Shown in pieces: positions 16,100 through 23,472 of a DNA stretch of 28,441 nt (the stretch's first letter is position 1; the number at the start of each line of letters is the position of its first letter). Source of the stretch: a virus; IMG/VR virus record IMGVR_UViG_3300021599_000294, positions 1 through 28,441 of that record; one strand, given 5' to 3'. A program made the position numbers and the translations under genes. Below the pieces are notes generated by a model that saw only the letters and a program-made list of their open reading frames with translations, did no database searches and had not been told where the DNA came from.

Positions 16100-17407
16100 T
16101 TAAGCAGTTTCTAATGCAGCAATATCAGTTGCAAATGTACCTTTCACAAACGCAGTTCTGTCGTTGTTTTTAGTTACTAATGCACCTCTCCACTCTGCAA
16201 TGATTGTACGTAAGTTTTTAGTCCAGTCATTACCATCAAGTCCCATATTGATAGTTACTGCATTCTTCTGATACATTGTTGACATATTGAAATTACCAAC
16301 TAAATAAGTTCCAGCAGTAACCAATGTGCTTCCAATCATCGGCACACCATCAAGTGTAAGTGTATTGCCAATAAATATTAATCTGTCAATGTATCTTCTA
16401 TCAGTAGCTGAAACCTTGTACAACTTCAATTTAGTGATGTCAGATGGGTGCATCATAATTGCGTTCGGTGCTTCTTGGTTAGCAATTGCAATCTGGTTAA
16501 TAGCAACTGTCAACACATCGGCTTCGTTTGCATTATCAACTGTCCCTGCGAAAGTACCAGCAGCGAATGCAGTAGCAACTGTTCTGATACCATTTAAGTT
16601 AGGTGCAGTTCCGTTACCAGAGTAAGCAGTTGATTCGATGTCTAACATCAATAAACGCATCAATTCATTGTTGATTTCTGATTGAATAAAATCAATATCA
16701 TCTAACATTTCAGTTGATATTTTGATGTAAGCAGTACGCTTAACAACCGCTTGAGAAGCAACTACTAAATCAAAATCAATTTGATTCTTTGTGTCACCTT
16801 CAGCAGTACCACCAGCAGCACCATCTCTGTTTGCTTGATACACCCAAGAAATGATGTTTGAACTTGCAGCACCTTTTGCGAATAAGTCCATTAAACGTAA
16901 TTGTCTTGTAGCAATAAGGTTCAATCCAGCAATACGTTGTTCAACTGGAACATTACCACCACTTACGTTAGTAGACTCTAACATAGTACCAGCAGCCTTA
17001 ATTTCAAAGGTGATACCATTCTGTTCAGCAGATGCTTTGTTTAAGCCTTTTAATGCGCTTAATTTAGCTTTGTTTTCTTCAGTTGATAAAGAATCCTTTA
17101 CGCTTGTAGCGTTTGAAATCAAACTTCTTTCAGAATTGTTTTTGTTCAATTTCTCAATTGCCAAACCATACTCTTTTAAAGTTTTGTTTAATTGCACCAT
17201 TTGCTCCTTTTGAGAAGATGCAATTTCTGATTTCAAAGACTCAATGTCTTCTTTACTTGCACTTTTAGCAACCGCATCCTCTAATGCTTTTCTTGCTTCT
17301 TCGTTGTATTCGTTATACAACTTTGCCATTTCTTCTGCTTCTTGACCTGCGAAAGATATGGTGTTCAATCCTTTTGTTTCAAGGAATAATTCAAATTTAC
17401 TCTTCAT
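16100..17407 (-). CDS. Major capsid protein (HK97 fold) with delta domain
   Basis: A 435-residue protein. Residues about 1-135 are helical and charged and form the scaffolding delta domain removed by the protease. After FEIKAAGT (about 134-141), the mature shell protein begins; cleavage probably lies near here. The mature part shows the usual HK97-type features: an N-arm, a VVKRTAYIKISTEMLDDIDF spine-helix and P-domain region, a later helix with NELMRLLMLDIESTAY, and the loop GNGTAPNLNGI followed by the A-domain with MMHPSDITKLKLYK. The order (protease, capsid) is canonical. It starts two bases after the protease stop. Confidence 0.9.
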   Translation of the reverse strand: MKSKFELFLETKGLNTISFAGQEAEEMAKLYNEYNEEARKALEDAVAKSASKEDIESLKSEIASSQKEQMVQLNKTLKEYGLAIEKLNKNNSERSLISNATSVKDSLSTEENKAKLSALKGLNKASAEQNGITFEIKAAGTMLESTNVSGGNVPVEQRIAGLNLIATRQLRLMDLFAKGAASSNIISWVYQANRDGAAGGTAEGDTKNQIDFDLVVASQAVVKRTAYIKISTEMLDDIDFIQSEINNELMRLLMLDIESTAYSGNGTAPNLNGIRTVATAFAAGTFAGTVDNANEADVLTVAINQIAIANQEAPNAIMMHPSDITKLKLYKVSATDRRYIDRLIFIGNTLTLDGVPMIGSTLVTAGTYLVGNFNMSTMYQKNAVTINMGLDGNDWTKNLRTIIAEWRGALVTKNNDRTAFVKGTFATDIAALETA

Positions 17408-17409
17408 TT

Positions 17410-18342
17410 TTAAATGTTTTTTGTAAGATTAATAAAAAATTGTTTTTGTTTTTGTTTACTTTTTTGTAGTGATAAATCGGCTACGTTTTTTTGCGTGTTT
17501 ATTAACGGCGCAATATTTTTGCGTGGCATTCCACAAGATGAGCAATATTCGCCACCCATTTCATTGCCACAACTTTCACATTCTTTTGTTTGTTCTTCAA
17601 TTTCTGGATTCTGAAGCAATGGTGTTGCATCATTGCTACCCTTTACTACCATACTACCCTCATCTCTAATCTTTAATTCCAAAACTGCCCAAAAGTAACC
17701 TGCCATATCAGCATCTGCTTTATTAGCAATCATTTTGTAGTACTTGTCCCAATTCGCTTTCTCTACTTTATACTCTGGTCTTTTATCATCAATGCAGGTA
17801 ACGAAATTTACATATTGCATCCTTATCGAATTCTGAACTGGTCTATTGTATTCAATAATGTCTTCGATGCTTTCACTCTCTACTAATGCATCTTTACTTA
17901 TCTTGAATATTAAACATTCAGCATTTCCACTATAGTCTTTACCTAATGTAGAAAATGGTAATTCAGTTACCATCATTTCAACATCTGATTGCCAAGCTAT
18001 GATAGTGTCAACACTTATGTTGTGGTCTTTGCAATATAATATTTTACCTTGTTGTTCTTGTACTGTCTTCTTGAAGCAGCCATTGATATGCACATCTCCG
18101 TGACTATCTAAATAGTTGGTAGTGCTTATTACTGGATAAATATAACCATCTTCAATAGTCAATGCTTTTGTAGTAGCATCTTTTATTTTGATGGATGATT
18201 TCGATATGTGATTACGTTCGTGACTAAATATTATCTCGGCTTTTTTTAATGCCTTGATTCTAACCTCATCATTCTTAATAGCATCAAACAACTCTGCTTT
18301 AGAACTAAATTCTTTATTTGGAAAGTATATTGATGTTATCAT
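17410..18342 (-). CDS. Prohead protease (S78-like) with C-terminal zinc ribbon
   Basis: A 310-residue protein that starts with an ATGA overlap from the tiny peptide gene. Residues about 65-180 fit the HK97 prohead protease family: TNYLDSHGDVHINGCFKK, then the candidate catalytic His107 in CKDHNIS, and the candidate Ser172 in VQNSIRMQYV. The protease cleaves the delta domain of the next gene's product. After the protease domain, CESCG and CSSCG (Cys255, 258, 267, 270) form a four-Cys zinc ribbon, followed by a basic tail (KSKQKQKQ). The ribbon is not part of the core family and might hold the enzyme in the shell or bind DNA. The family call is from motif reading. Confidence 0.75.
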   Translation of the reverse strand: MITSIYFPNKEFSSKAELFDAIKNDEVRIKALKKAEIIFSHERNHISKSSIKIKDATTKALTIEDGYIYPVISTTNYLDSHGDVHINGCFKKTVQEQQGKILYCKDHNISVDTIIAWQSDVEMMVTELPFSTLGKDYSGNAECLIFKISKDALVESESIEDIIEYNRPVQNSIRMQYVNFVTCIDDKRPEYKVEKANWDKYYKMIANKADADMAGYFWAVLELKIRDEGSMVVKGSNDATPLLQNPEIEEQTKECESCGNEMGGEYCSSCGMPRKNIAPLINTQKNVADLSLQKSKQKQKQFFINLTKNI

Positions 18343-18422
18343 TTATTTACAATATTTTGTTTTTTTAATGCACTTTTAGCCTTTATTTCTTCTAATTCTT
18401 TTTTTGTTTTGGTCTTTCCCAT
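18339..18422 (-). CDS. Tiny basic peptide (27 aa)
   Basis: A short frame from the ATG at 18422 to a TGA that overlaps the protease ATG as ATGA. The peptide is MGKTKTKKELEEIKAKSALK followed by KQNIVNK: ten Lys, helical, no hydrophobic core. It lies only four bases after the -7 box TACTTTTG, so its mRNA could be leaderless or nearly so. It could be a real small protein or a leader peptide that couples ribosomes to the protease gene. Confidence 0.45.
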   Translation of the reverse strand: MGKTKTKKELEEIKAKSALKKQNIVNK

Positions 18423-18426
18423 AGTA

Positions 18427-18459
18427 CAAAAGTATTTAATAATTATTGATTAATGCAAA
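18427..18459 (-). promoter_or_regulatory. Bacteroidota promoter for head genes
   Basis: A -33 TTTG (18456-18459) and a -7 TACTTTTG (18427-18434) are spaced by 21 bases on the - strand, a close match to the TTTG-N(19-21)-TAnnTTTG consensus. It lies after the portal gene and before the tiny peptide and protease genes. Confidence 0.7.
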
Positions 18460-18471
18460 TTAATTTATTTT

Positions 18472-19701
18472 TTATTGTGCAGGTTGTGTAAATGAACTTG
18501 CTGCTTGTGCGCCAACTTTGGGTAAATCACTATGTCCTAATCCAACTAATGCTCTTATCTCATCTTCAGTCAACTGCCCAATCACTTGAGTAGCTAATAA
18601 TGGACTCATACCACTTAACGCTTCAAGTGTTGCATTAGGTTGCTCAAGTTTTGGCATACCTAACATTTCAGCAGCAGTACTGGCTGAAATAATACCCTTT
18701 TCCTTCAACAATGCTATTCTATCAGCCTCTTCTTTATTGTTGCTTTGTAGGCATTTTACACCGCTAAAGTCTTGTCGCATTCTCACATTTTCATAAGGAA
18801 AGTGATTCTTGCATAGAAAGCCAGTTAGTGCCTCACTTAATTTATCACTTAATGGAATGATGCAATTCGTGTACATAGCCTTTTCAGCCTCTACCCTATT
18901 GTTGTAGGTCTTGTTTTCTGGGTCATTTAATAGTGATGAATCAATGCCTAATACATTGCATAATGTTCTGGTTGTTACTACACCTTTTTCAAGTAGTTGC
19001 ATATCGGCACTACTCATACCTAATTGAATGTAGCCCAAATCTTTATTGGTCGCTACTACCTTGCCAAAGTTATTAGCACCACCTATCTTATCACGCAGGG
19101 CAGAGTCAATCAAGTCAAACTCATCTTGAGTCATTGGCAACTGACTCTTATCGGTAATGAAACCACTTGCACCTTTATTGCTCAATATACTTGCATCGGC
19201 AATCCAACGCTCATTACCTACTTGAACTACGTTAGCAGCTACTTGAATAGGTATTGTTACCGATTGACTTGGTAAGATGTCAACCTCTTCAATTAATGAA
19301 GAATTGAATTGTGTGTTACCAATTAAATAGGTGTTGCCAGTAATCAATAAATAAAGTAATATTTGTTCTTCAATGTCATCCCAAGTATACGCTTTTGCCA
19401 TATTAGGGGCAGCCATTAGTTCGTGCAAAGTAGTGTCTTTTAACTCCTTCCAGTTACCATTTGCTTGTTTTTTTTCAACTATCCAAGGTACACTTTTACT
19501 AATATCAGTAATTTTTTTTATGATTGAATAAACATCAACATTTTGAGAATAACCTTGACTTATTTGATTTGATAAATTATTGTTAAAATTTAATGGCATA
19601 AATCCACCAAAAAAACTAAAAAGATTAGATGGGTTATGCCCTGCAAGGTTTCCACCTAAACTTTTTATAATATAATCTTTTGCGTTTTTTACAAATCCCA
19701 T
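18472..19701 (-). CDS. Portal protein (HK97 family), possible internal deletion
   Basis: A 409-residue portal, the ring through which DNA is packaged. N-terminal features include NVDVYSIIKKITDISKSVPW and LLYLLITGNTYLIG (about 115-128), then ILPSQSVTI. The C-terminal part shows DASILSNKGASGFIT, GVVTTRTLCNVLGIDSSLL and EKAMYTNCIIPLSDKL, all typical of PF04860 portals. What is missing is the segment with the (V/L)LHI and YGLSP-like motifs usually found between the two halves; here VVQVG is followed at once by NERWIADASIL (junction near residue 162, base 19215). The frame stays open. This may be a true variation or a sequence artefact. It is preceded by its own promoter. Confidence 0.8.
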   Translation of the reverse strand: MGFVKNAKDYIIKSLGGNLAGHNPSNLFSFFGGFMPLNFNNNLSNQISQGYSQNVDVYSIIKKITDISKSVPWIVEKKQANGNWKELKDTTLHELMAAPNMAKAYTWDDIEEQILLYLLITGNTYLIGNTQFNSSLIEEVDILPSQSVTIPIQVAANVVQVGNERWIADASILSNKGASGFITDKSQLPMTQDEFDLIDSALRDKIGGANNFGKVVATNKDLGYIQLGMSSADMQLLEKGVVTTRTLCNVLGIDSSLLNDPENKTYNNRVEAEKAMYTNCIIPLSDKLSEALTGFLCKNHFPYENVRMRQDFSGVKCLQSNNKEEADRIALLKEKGIISASTAAEMLGMPKLEQPNATLEALSGMSPLLATQVIGQLTEDEIRALVGLGHSDLPKVGAQAASSFTQPAQ

Positions 19702-19723
19702 TTTAAATGAATATTAATTGATG

Positions 19724-19757
19724 CAAATGTATTAATTTTTATTTACTAATTAACAAT
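19724..19757 (-). promoter_or_regulatory. Bacteroidota promoter for the portal gene
   Basis: The -7 box TACATTTG (19724-19731) on the - strand matches TAnnTTTG; a partial -33 element ATTG (19754-19757) lies 22 bases upstream inside the end of the large terminase gene. The portal ATG is 22 bases downstream of the box. Confidence 0.55.
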
Positions 19758-20932
19758 GCACTCTGTGTTAAGTAGTCAAATGCATACCTTAAAGGGTCAA
19801 TTTGATGGTTGTATGCATCTATTGGCACTTGTGACCGCTTATCGTGCCAGATGTAATTTCGTAACTCATTGATGAGGTTTAGGCTATTTGCATCTACTAT
19901 TATTTCGTAATCTTGTATTCTCTTTATTCCATTTCTTACACTATCAGCACCTTTTTTTGCTGGATAAATGTTCAATCCTCTTTGCCTTATGTCATTTATC
20001 GTGCGTGGGTCAGCAGAATCGGCAACAACAACACTCTTCAATGGGTTTAACCTATTGTTTAAGATGTCAATTAATTGGTCTGTGCTATTACCAGTCTTGT
20101 AAAGCACCTCACTTGCGTATATTATTTTTCGTTTTTTATCTACTGCAACCTTTATCAATGAATCTGGGTCATTACTGAACCCGAAATCCAAACCATATAC
20201 GTGAGGTAAACTCTCATCGAATAAACCGATTTGCCAATTTTGAAATATTGCACCCTGCAATGTGCCAACTTCACCATCAATGTACACCTTGCACCAGTTA
20301 TGCCAGTAATCACTCTTAATGTTTTTAGGGTCTGTTCTATCACCAGATGGGTTATTGTATGCCTTACCTAACTTTATATTTAACTCCGAAAGTATTTCTG
20401 GAGGACAAGCCTCATTGTCTTTGTAGGTCAATAAAAGAAATTCAGAATCGGCTTCAGTCAATATTTCATCGTGTACCCAAAATTGGCGGTCTGGGTTAAA
20501 GTCTATCCAAATAGTATTGCTTCTGGTTATTAGCGCATCAGCAATATCGTAATCAATGTGGTTTGCTTCGTTCAAGAATAGCACATCACGCTTACCTGCT
20601 GCCTTTGCCTTGCCTACTGAATCGAATGCAGTAAACTGAACTATTGCACCATTTGAGAACTTATACTCCATAGGATTACTGCGCCAATGCTCTTCAATCC
20701 AACGATTCGTATCAAACATCGTGTCTTGGAATATCTTTACCGCTCCATTCCTTACTGCTGGTATTGATTCAGCAACTACTGTGATGAGGTGTCTTGGGTG
20801 TTTAGTTGCGTAATCAATGGCTGCAACTGGAATAATGCCATAGGTTTTACCAGCACTTGTGCCACCTTGTATAACACGCTTTCTGGCTTTCATAGCCAAT
20901 AGTTTGTTTATGGCAGTAGTTCTTTGAAACAT
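19739..20932 (-). CDS. terL: Terminase large subunit
   Basis: A 397-residue packaging motor: ATPase plus nuclease. The ATPase half has Walker A GGTSAGKT (23-30) and Walker B DVLFLNEA (116-123), with the catalytic Glu at 122. The nuclease half shows the RNase H-like acidic residues: Asp249 in YGLDFGFSNDPD, Asp305 in VVVADSADPRT, and Asp379 in HQIDPLRYAFDY. This set is complete. It starts two bases after the small terminase stop; the portal gene follows after a promoter. The size is somewhat short but normal for this family. It would cut concatemeric DNA and drive it into the prohead through the portal. Confidence 0.93.
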   Translation of the reverse strand: MFQRTTAINKLLAMKARKRVIQGGTSAGKTYGIIPVAAIDYATKHPRHLITVVAESIPAVRNGAVKIFQDTMFDTNRWIEEHWRSNPMEYKFSNGAIVQFTAFDSVGKAKAAGKRDVLFLNEANHIDYDIADALITRSNTIWIDFNPDRQFWVHDEILTEADSEFLLLTYKDNEACPPEILSELNIKLGKAYNNPSGDRTDPKNIKSDYWHNWCKVYIDGEVGTLQGAIFQNWQIGLFDESLPHVYGLDFGFSNDPDSLIKVAVDKKRKIIYASEVLYKTGNSTDQLIDILNNRLNPLKSVVVADSADPRTINDIRQRGLNIYPAKKGADSVRNGIKRIQDYEIIVDANSLNLINELRNYIWHDKRSQVPIDAYNHQIDPLRYAFDYLTQSALLISK

Positions 20933-20934
20933 AG

Positions 20935-21393
20935 TTAATTAAACAATGGTTGCTCACCTACAACTTTTACTTCTGTTTTCGCAGGTGCATAATCACCACC
21001 CATCTTGTTTAACTCTGCTATGGCTGCTCTTCTTTCCCCAAACGATGGTTTGACTAATAAAGTTACTATCCCACTTGGTGTGCTTATCTCCTCTTCAATG
21101 CTTAACTCACCTCTTAATATTTTGGTAAGCATCTGCATACGTTCAGCAGCATCGGCAATACTTCCATCGGCAATAACTTGAGATGCTTTCTCATTAGCCA
21201 TTGCAACTATCTTTTTGTTTTCAAGTTGCAGTTCAGAAATGTAAGACTTAATTTTATCGCTTTTAAGCAATCTTGATGATGCTGCCTTACTTGTACCTTG
21301 TTTAGCAATAGTAAATGCAATAGAATAAGAATCTGTAGCGTTTTTACCACTAACAAACAACTTGCAGAACTCTTTTTGTTTCTCGGTTAACAT
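20935..21393 (-). CDS. terS: Terminase small subunit
   Basis: A 152-residue protein, MLTEKQKEFCKLFVSGKNAT followed by SYSIAF and the ASSRLLKSDKIKSYI segment. This is the Terminase_2 (PF03592) pattern: an N-terminal helix-turn-helix DNA-binding domain (about residues 1-55), then a coiled-coil oligomerisation region and a C-terminal region that contacts the large subunit. It recognises the packaging site and hands DNA to TerL. It is the first gene of a transcription unit with a promoter and a palindrome in front of it. Confidence 0.88.
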   Translation of the reverse strand: MLTEKQKEFCKLFVSGKNATDSYSIAFTIAKQGTSKAASSRLLKSDKIKSYISELQLENKKIVAMANEKASQVIADGSIADAAERMQMLTKILRGELSIEEEISTPSGIVTLLVKPSFGERRAAIAELNKMGGDYAPAKTEVKVVGEQPLFN

Positions 21394-21407
21394 TTGGTTA
21401 TATGTTG

Positions 21408-21423
21408 GTTAACAATTGTTCAC
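21408..21423. promoter_or_regulatory. Near-perfect 16 bp palindrome, operator candidate
   Basis: GTTAACAATTGTTCAC is a palindrome in seven of eight pairs. It lies immediately downstream of the -7 box of the terminase promoter, over the likely transcription start, where a repressor would block initiation. A second GGTTAACA copy lies at 21385-21392, across the terminase start codon. Confidence 0.4.
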
Positions 21424-21455
21424 AAAGATAAGTATTATTTTAATAACATAACAAT
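21423..21455 (-). promoter_or_regulatory. Bacteroidota promoter for terminase genes
   Basis: The -7 box TATCTTTG (21423-21430) matches TAnnTTTG on the - strand; a partial -33 ATTG (21452-21455) lies 21 bases upstream. It sits between the VRR-NUC gene and the small terminase gene, where replication genes give way to late genes. Confidence 0.6.
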
Positions 21456-21773
21456 TAGTGATTGAAACTCCTCAAGTGACCTAATAATGTGATATTGAAA
21501 ACCATTGCTCCTAACCAATGCTGCCCACTCACGTTGCCCAACTGATTGCGCCCCATCAGATGTTTTAAACTCAATCATAAACGCATTTGATTGGTAGTAA
21601 AGCACCATATCAGACCGACCTGCTATTAGACCTTTAGCTTTGTTTCTTGCACCATCAATTCGATTTTTTGAATTGTTTAAGTTATAGCACAATAGCCCAC
21701 GATGTTGTGGGTAGGTGTTGTGAAACCAAACGTAGCAATCACTTTGTATTTTATCCTCCGACTCTTTTATCAT
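21435..21773 (-). CDS. VRR-NUC domain nuclease
   Basis: A 112-residue single-domain protein. It shows SEDKIQSDCYVWFHNTYPQH, then GARNKAKGLIAGRSDMVLYY, MIEFKTSDGAQS, and QREWAALVRSNG. These are the VRR-NUC (PF08774) motifs of the PD-(D/E)xK superfamily: the catalytic Asp in GRSD, the Glu-x-Lys in EFK, and the trailing Gln. Phages encode stand-alone VRR-NUC proteins that probably cut branched DNA. It overlaps the helicase gene by 23 bases, so the two are coupled and may work on the same substrate, such as Holliday junctions or replication forks. Confidence 0.85.
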   Translation of the reverse strand: MIKESEDKIQSDCYVWFHNTYPQHRGLLCYNLNNSKNRIDGARNKAKGLIAGRSDMVLYYQSNAFMIEFKTSDGAQSVGQREWAALVRSNGFQYHIIRSLEEFQSLIVMLLK

Positions 21774-23232
21774 TTAGTAATTTTGTTATTAGTTCTTGAT
21801 GCCATTTATTATTATTCACTTTATATTTATCACACCATTTGCTTAATTCTGTCCCTGCCAATTGCAATGAATAAGATGGTGTTACTATGTTGCTATACTT
21901 TTGCTCATACGCAATGATGTGTTCAGCTATTTTGTGCAAAACTGCATAAGGCTTCCATTGCCTCTCATCTGCCAAATCAAACAATCTTTGTGTCGGAATG
22001 TTTATGGGTCTTTCTTTAGTTAATTTTACTAATTCCTTAACTTTTTCTTCTGCTACTTGGTTTGCTCTTTCCTCTTCAAAATCGTGTCCACAATTTTCGC
22101 ACACTACTTTTCTTGTATGCTGAAGATGGTTACAACTTGGACACTCCTTAACTGGTGACATTCCAACACTTGTCTTTTCTTTTTTAGTGCCATTTCTGAA
22201 ATATGTTTCCCAATCAAAATAGTCATCATAATATCCGTGCCTTACTGTGTTTTTGCCCAAATCAATAACAGTAAATTTGCTCTTATTTTCGCTGGGTCTG
22301 CTCCCCCTACCTATCATTTGCAGATATAATGATAGAGATTTTGTTGCTCTGTTAAGTATTATCGTTTCAATGGTTGGCTCATCAAATCCAGCAGTCAACA
22401 CACCAACATTACAAATTATGGCATCATTTTCAGCCTTGAATTTTTGCAATATTTCACTACGTTCTTTTTTTTCCGTATCTCCAGTAATCGAATAAACATT
22501 TAAGCCCTCATTTTTAAATGCATTATAGACTGCTGCATTATGATTTAAATTTACGTTAAACACCATTGTTTTTTTACCTGCTGATAATTTCCAGTAACTT
22601 TCAATGACATTATTAACCATCTTTTCGCTGGAGTAAAATTCCTCCATTTGCCTCTCATCAAATTCACCCCCTTTAATTTTGAATTTTTGCGCTCCAACCA
22701 AATCAGATGCAAAACCAAATGCATCACAATTTACCAAGTGACCATCTGCAATAAGATTGCTTATTGATACTGGCTGAATAAGTTCAGCATAGTAGTTTGC
22801 CAATGGGTATTCATTAATCGGTGTTGCAGTTACTCCAAGCACTTTGCATTCTTGGTCTTCAAAGAATGGCATTTTCTTGAAATTACCGATGTGGCACTCA
22901 TCAATTATAGTAAGACCAAATTTAGGTAACTTGTTGATGCGCCTTGCAACTGTTTCCACCATTCCGACATAGTAATTGTAGTCACTTGGTATGGCTTTGA
23001 CACCTGCTTCAATCAAGAAGCACTTTTCACCCAAACTATTTTTGGCTTGTTGCAATAGTTCATTACGATGCACCAATATTAGCACTCTATTGATGTTTTC
23101 AGCATAGTAACGCTTTGCATATTCGCAAAAAGTAAAAGTTTTGCCAGAGCCAGTTGGCATTTGTAACGCAATGTTCTTGTTTGCGCTACTTTCGATTGTC
23201 ATTATTGCTTTGTTTTGGTATTCTCTTAACAT
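21751..23232 (-). CDS. SF2 DNA helicase, RadD-like, with zinc ribbon
   Basis: A 493-residue superfamily 2 helicase. Motif I PTGSGKT (26-32), motif II DECH (111-114), motif III TATP (135-138) and motif VI QMIGRGSR (305-312) are all intact. After the two RecA-like domains comes a four-Cys zinc ribbon (Cys364, 367, 378, 381: CPSC and CENC) and a helical C-terminal extension of about 110 residues. This set resembles RadD/YejH-type helicases, which act in strand exchange and branch processing; phage versions support replication and recombination. It follows the iteron cluster and overlaps the VRR-NUC gene. Confidence 0.88.
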   Translation of the reverse strand: MLREYQNKAIMTIESSANKNIALQMPTGSGKTFTFCEYAKRYYAENINRVLILVHRNELLQQAKNSLGEKCFLIEAGVKAIPSDYNYYVGMVETVARRINKLPKFGLTIIDECHIGNFKKMPFFEDQECKVLGVTATPINEYPLANYYAELIQPVSISNLIADGHLVNCDAFGFASDLVGAQKFKIKGGEFDERQMEEFYSSEKMVNNVIESYWKLSAGKKTMVFNVNLNHNAAVYNAFKNEGLNVYSITGDTEKKERSEILQKFKAENDAIICNVGVLTAGFDEPTIETIILNRATKSLSLYLQMIGRGSRPSENKSKFTVIDLGKNTVRHGYYDDYFDWETYFRNGTKKEKTSVGMSPVKECPSCNHLQHTRKVVCENCGHDFEEERANQVAEEKVKELVKLTKERPINIPTQRLFDLADERQWKPYAVLHKIAEHIIAYEQKYSNIVTPSYSLQLAGTELSKWCDKYKVNNNKWHQELITKLLNDKRVGG

Positions 23233-23240
23233 AATTTTAT

Positions 23241-23472
23241 TGTTACAGATGTTACACTTTGTTTACACTTTTTTTTCAATCTGTAACCTACTGCTGCAAG
23301 GATGTTACAGATGTTACAGATTATTATCATTATTATACTTACTATACTATACACACACACACACACACACGCACACATTATTTTATATGGGCTAATTGAA
23401 ATATGCATTTTATCTGTAATCTGTAACATTTATAGAGTATCTGATTCATTATCAACATTATAGGATGTTACA
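23241..23472. repeat. TGTTACA iteron-like cluster, candidate origin
   Basis: Direct copies of TGTTACA lie at 23241, 23250, 23303, 23312 and 23466, in two pairs with a 9-base period (unit TGTTACAGA). Inverted or near copies are TGTAACA at 23422, TGTAACC at 23282, TGTAATC at 23415 and TGTTTACA at 23260. They fill the gap between primase and helicase genes and reach into the end of the primase gene. An AT-rich stretch and an (AC)10 tract lie inside. This arrangement resembles iterons plus an unwinding element of replication origins; a repressor-binding array is the alternative. The gap (23233-23429) holds no convincing gene. Confidence 0.6.
23351..23370. repeat. (AC)10 dinucleotide repeat
   Basis: Ten perfect AC units, continued by GCACACAT. 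The stretch just before it (23319-23350) is AT-rich and low in complexity. Long dinucleotide runs are rare in phage DNA, and alternating purine-pyrimidine can flip to Z-DNA. It lies inside the iteron-like gap. Confidence 0.9.

Noticed and set aside
16132-16139. A TACATTTG box on the - strand inside the end of the capsid gene
   Set aside because: It matches TAnnTTTG but lacks a -33 element at the right distance and lies in conserved coding sequence, so a chance match in AT-rich DNA is likely.
23226-23429. A 67-residue frame on the - strand across the gap between primase and helicase
   Set aside because: Its sequence is produced by the TGTTACA repeats and the AC run (Val-Thr, Cys-Asn-Ile and Cys-Val repeats), with no plausible fold; the region is better explained as an origin-like repeat cluster.
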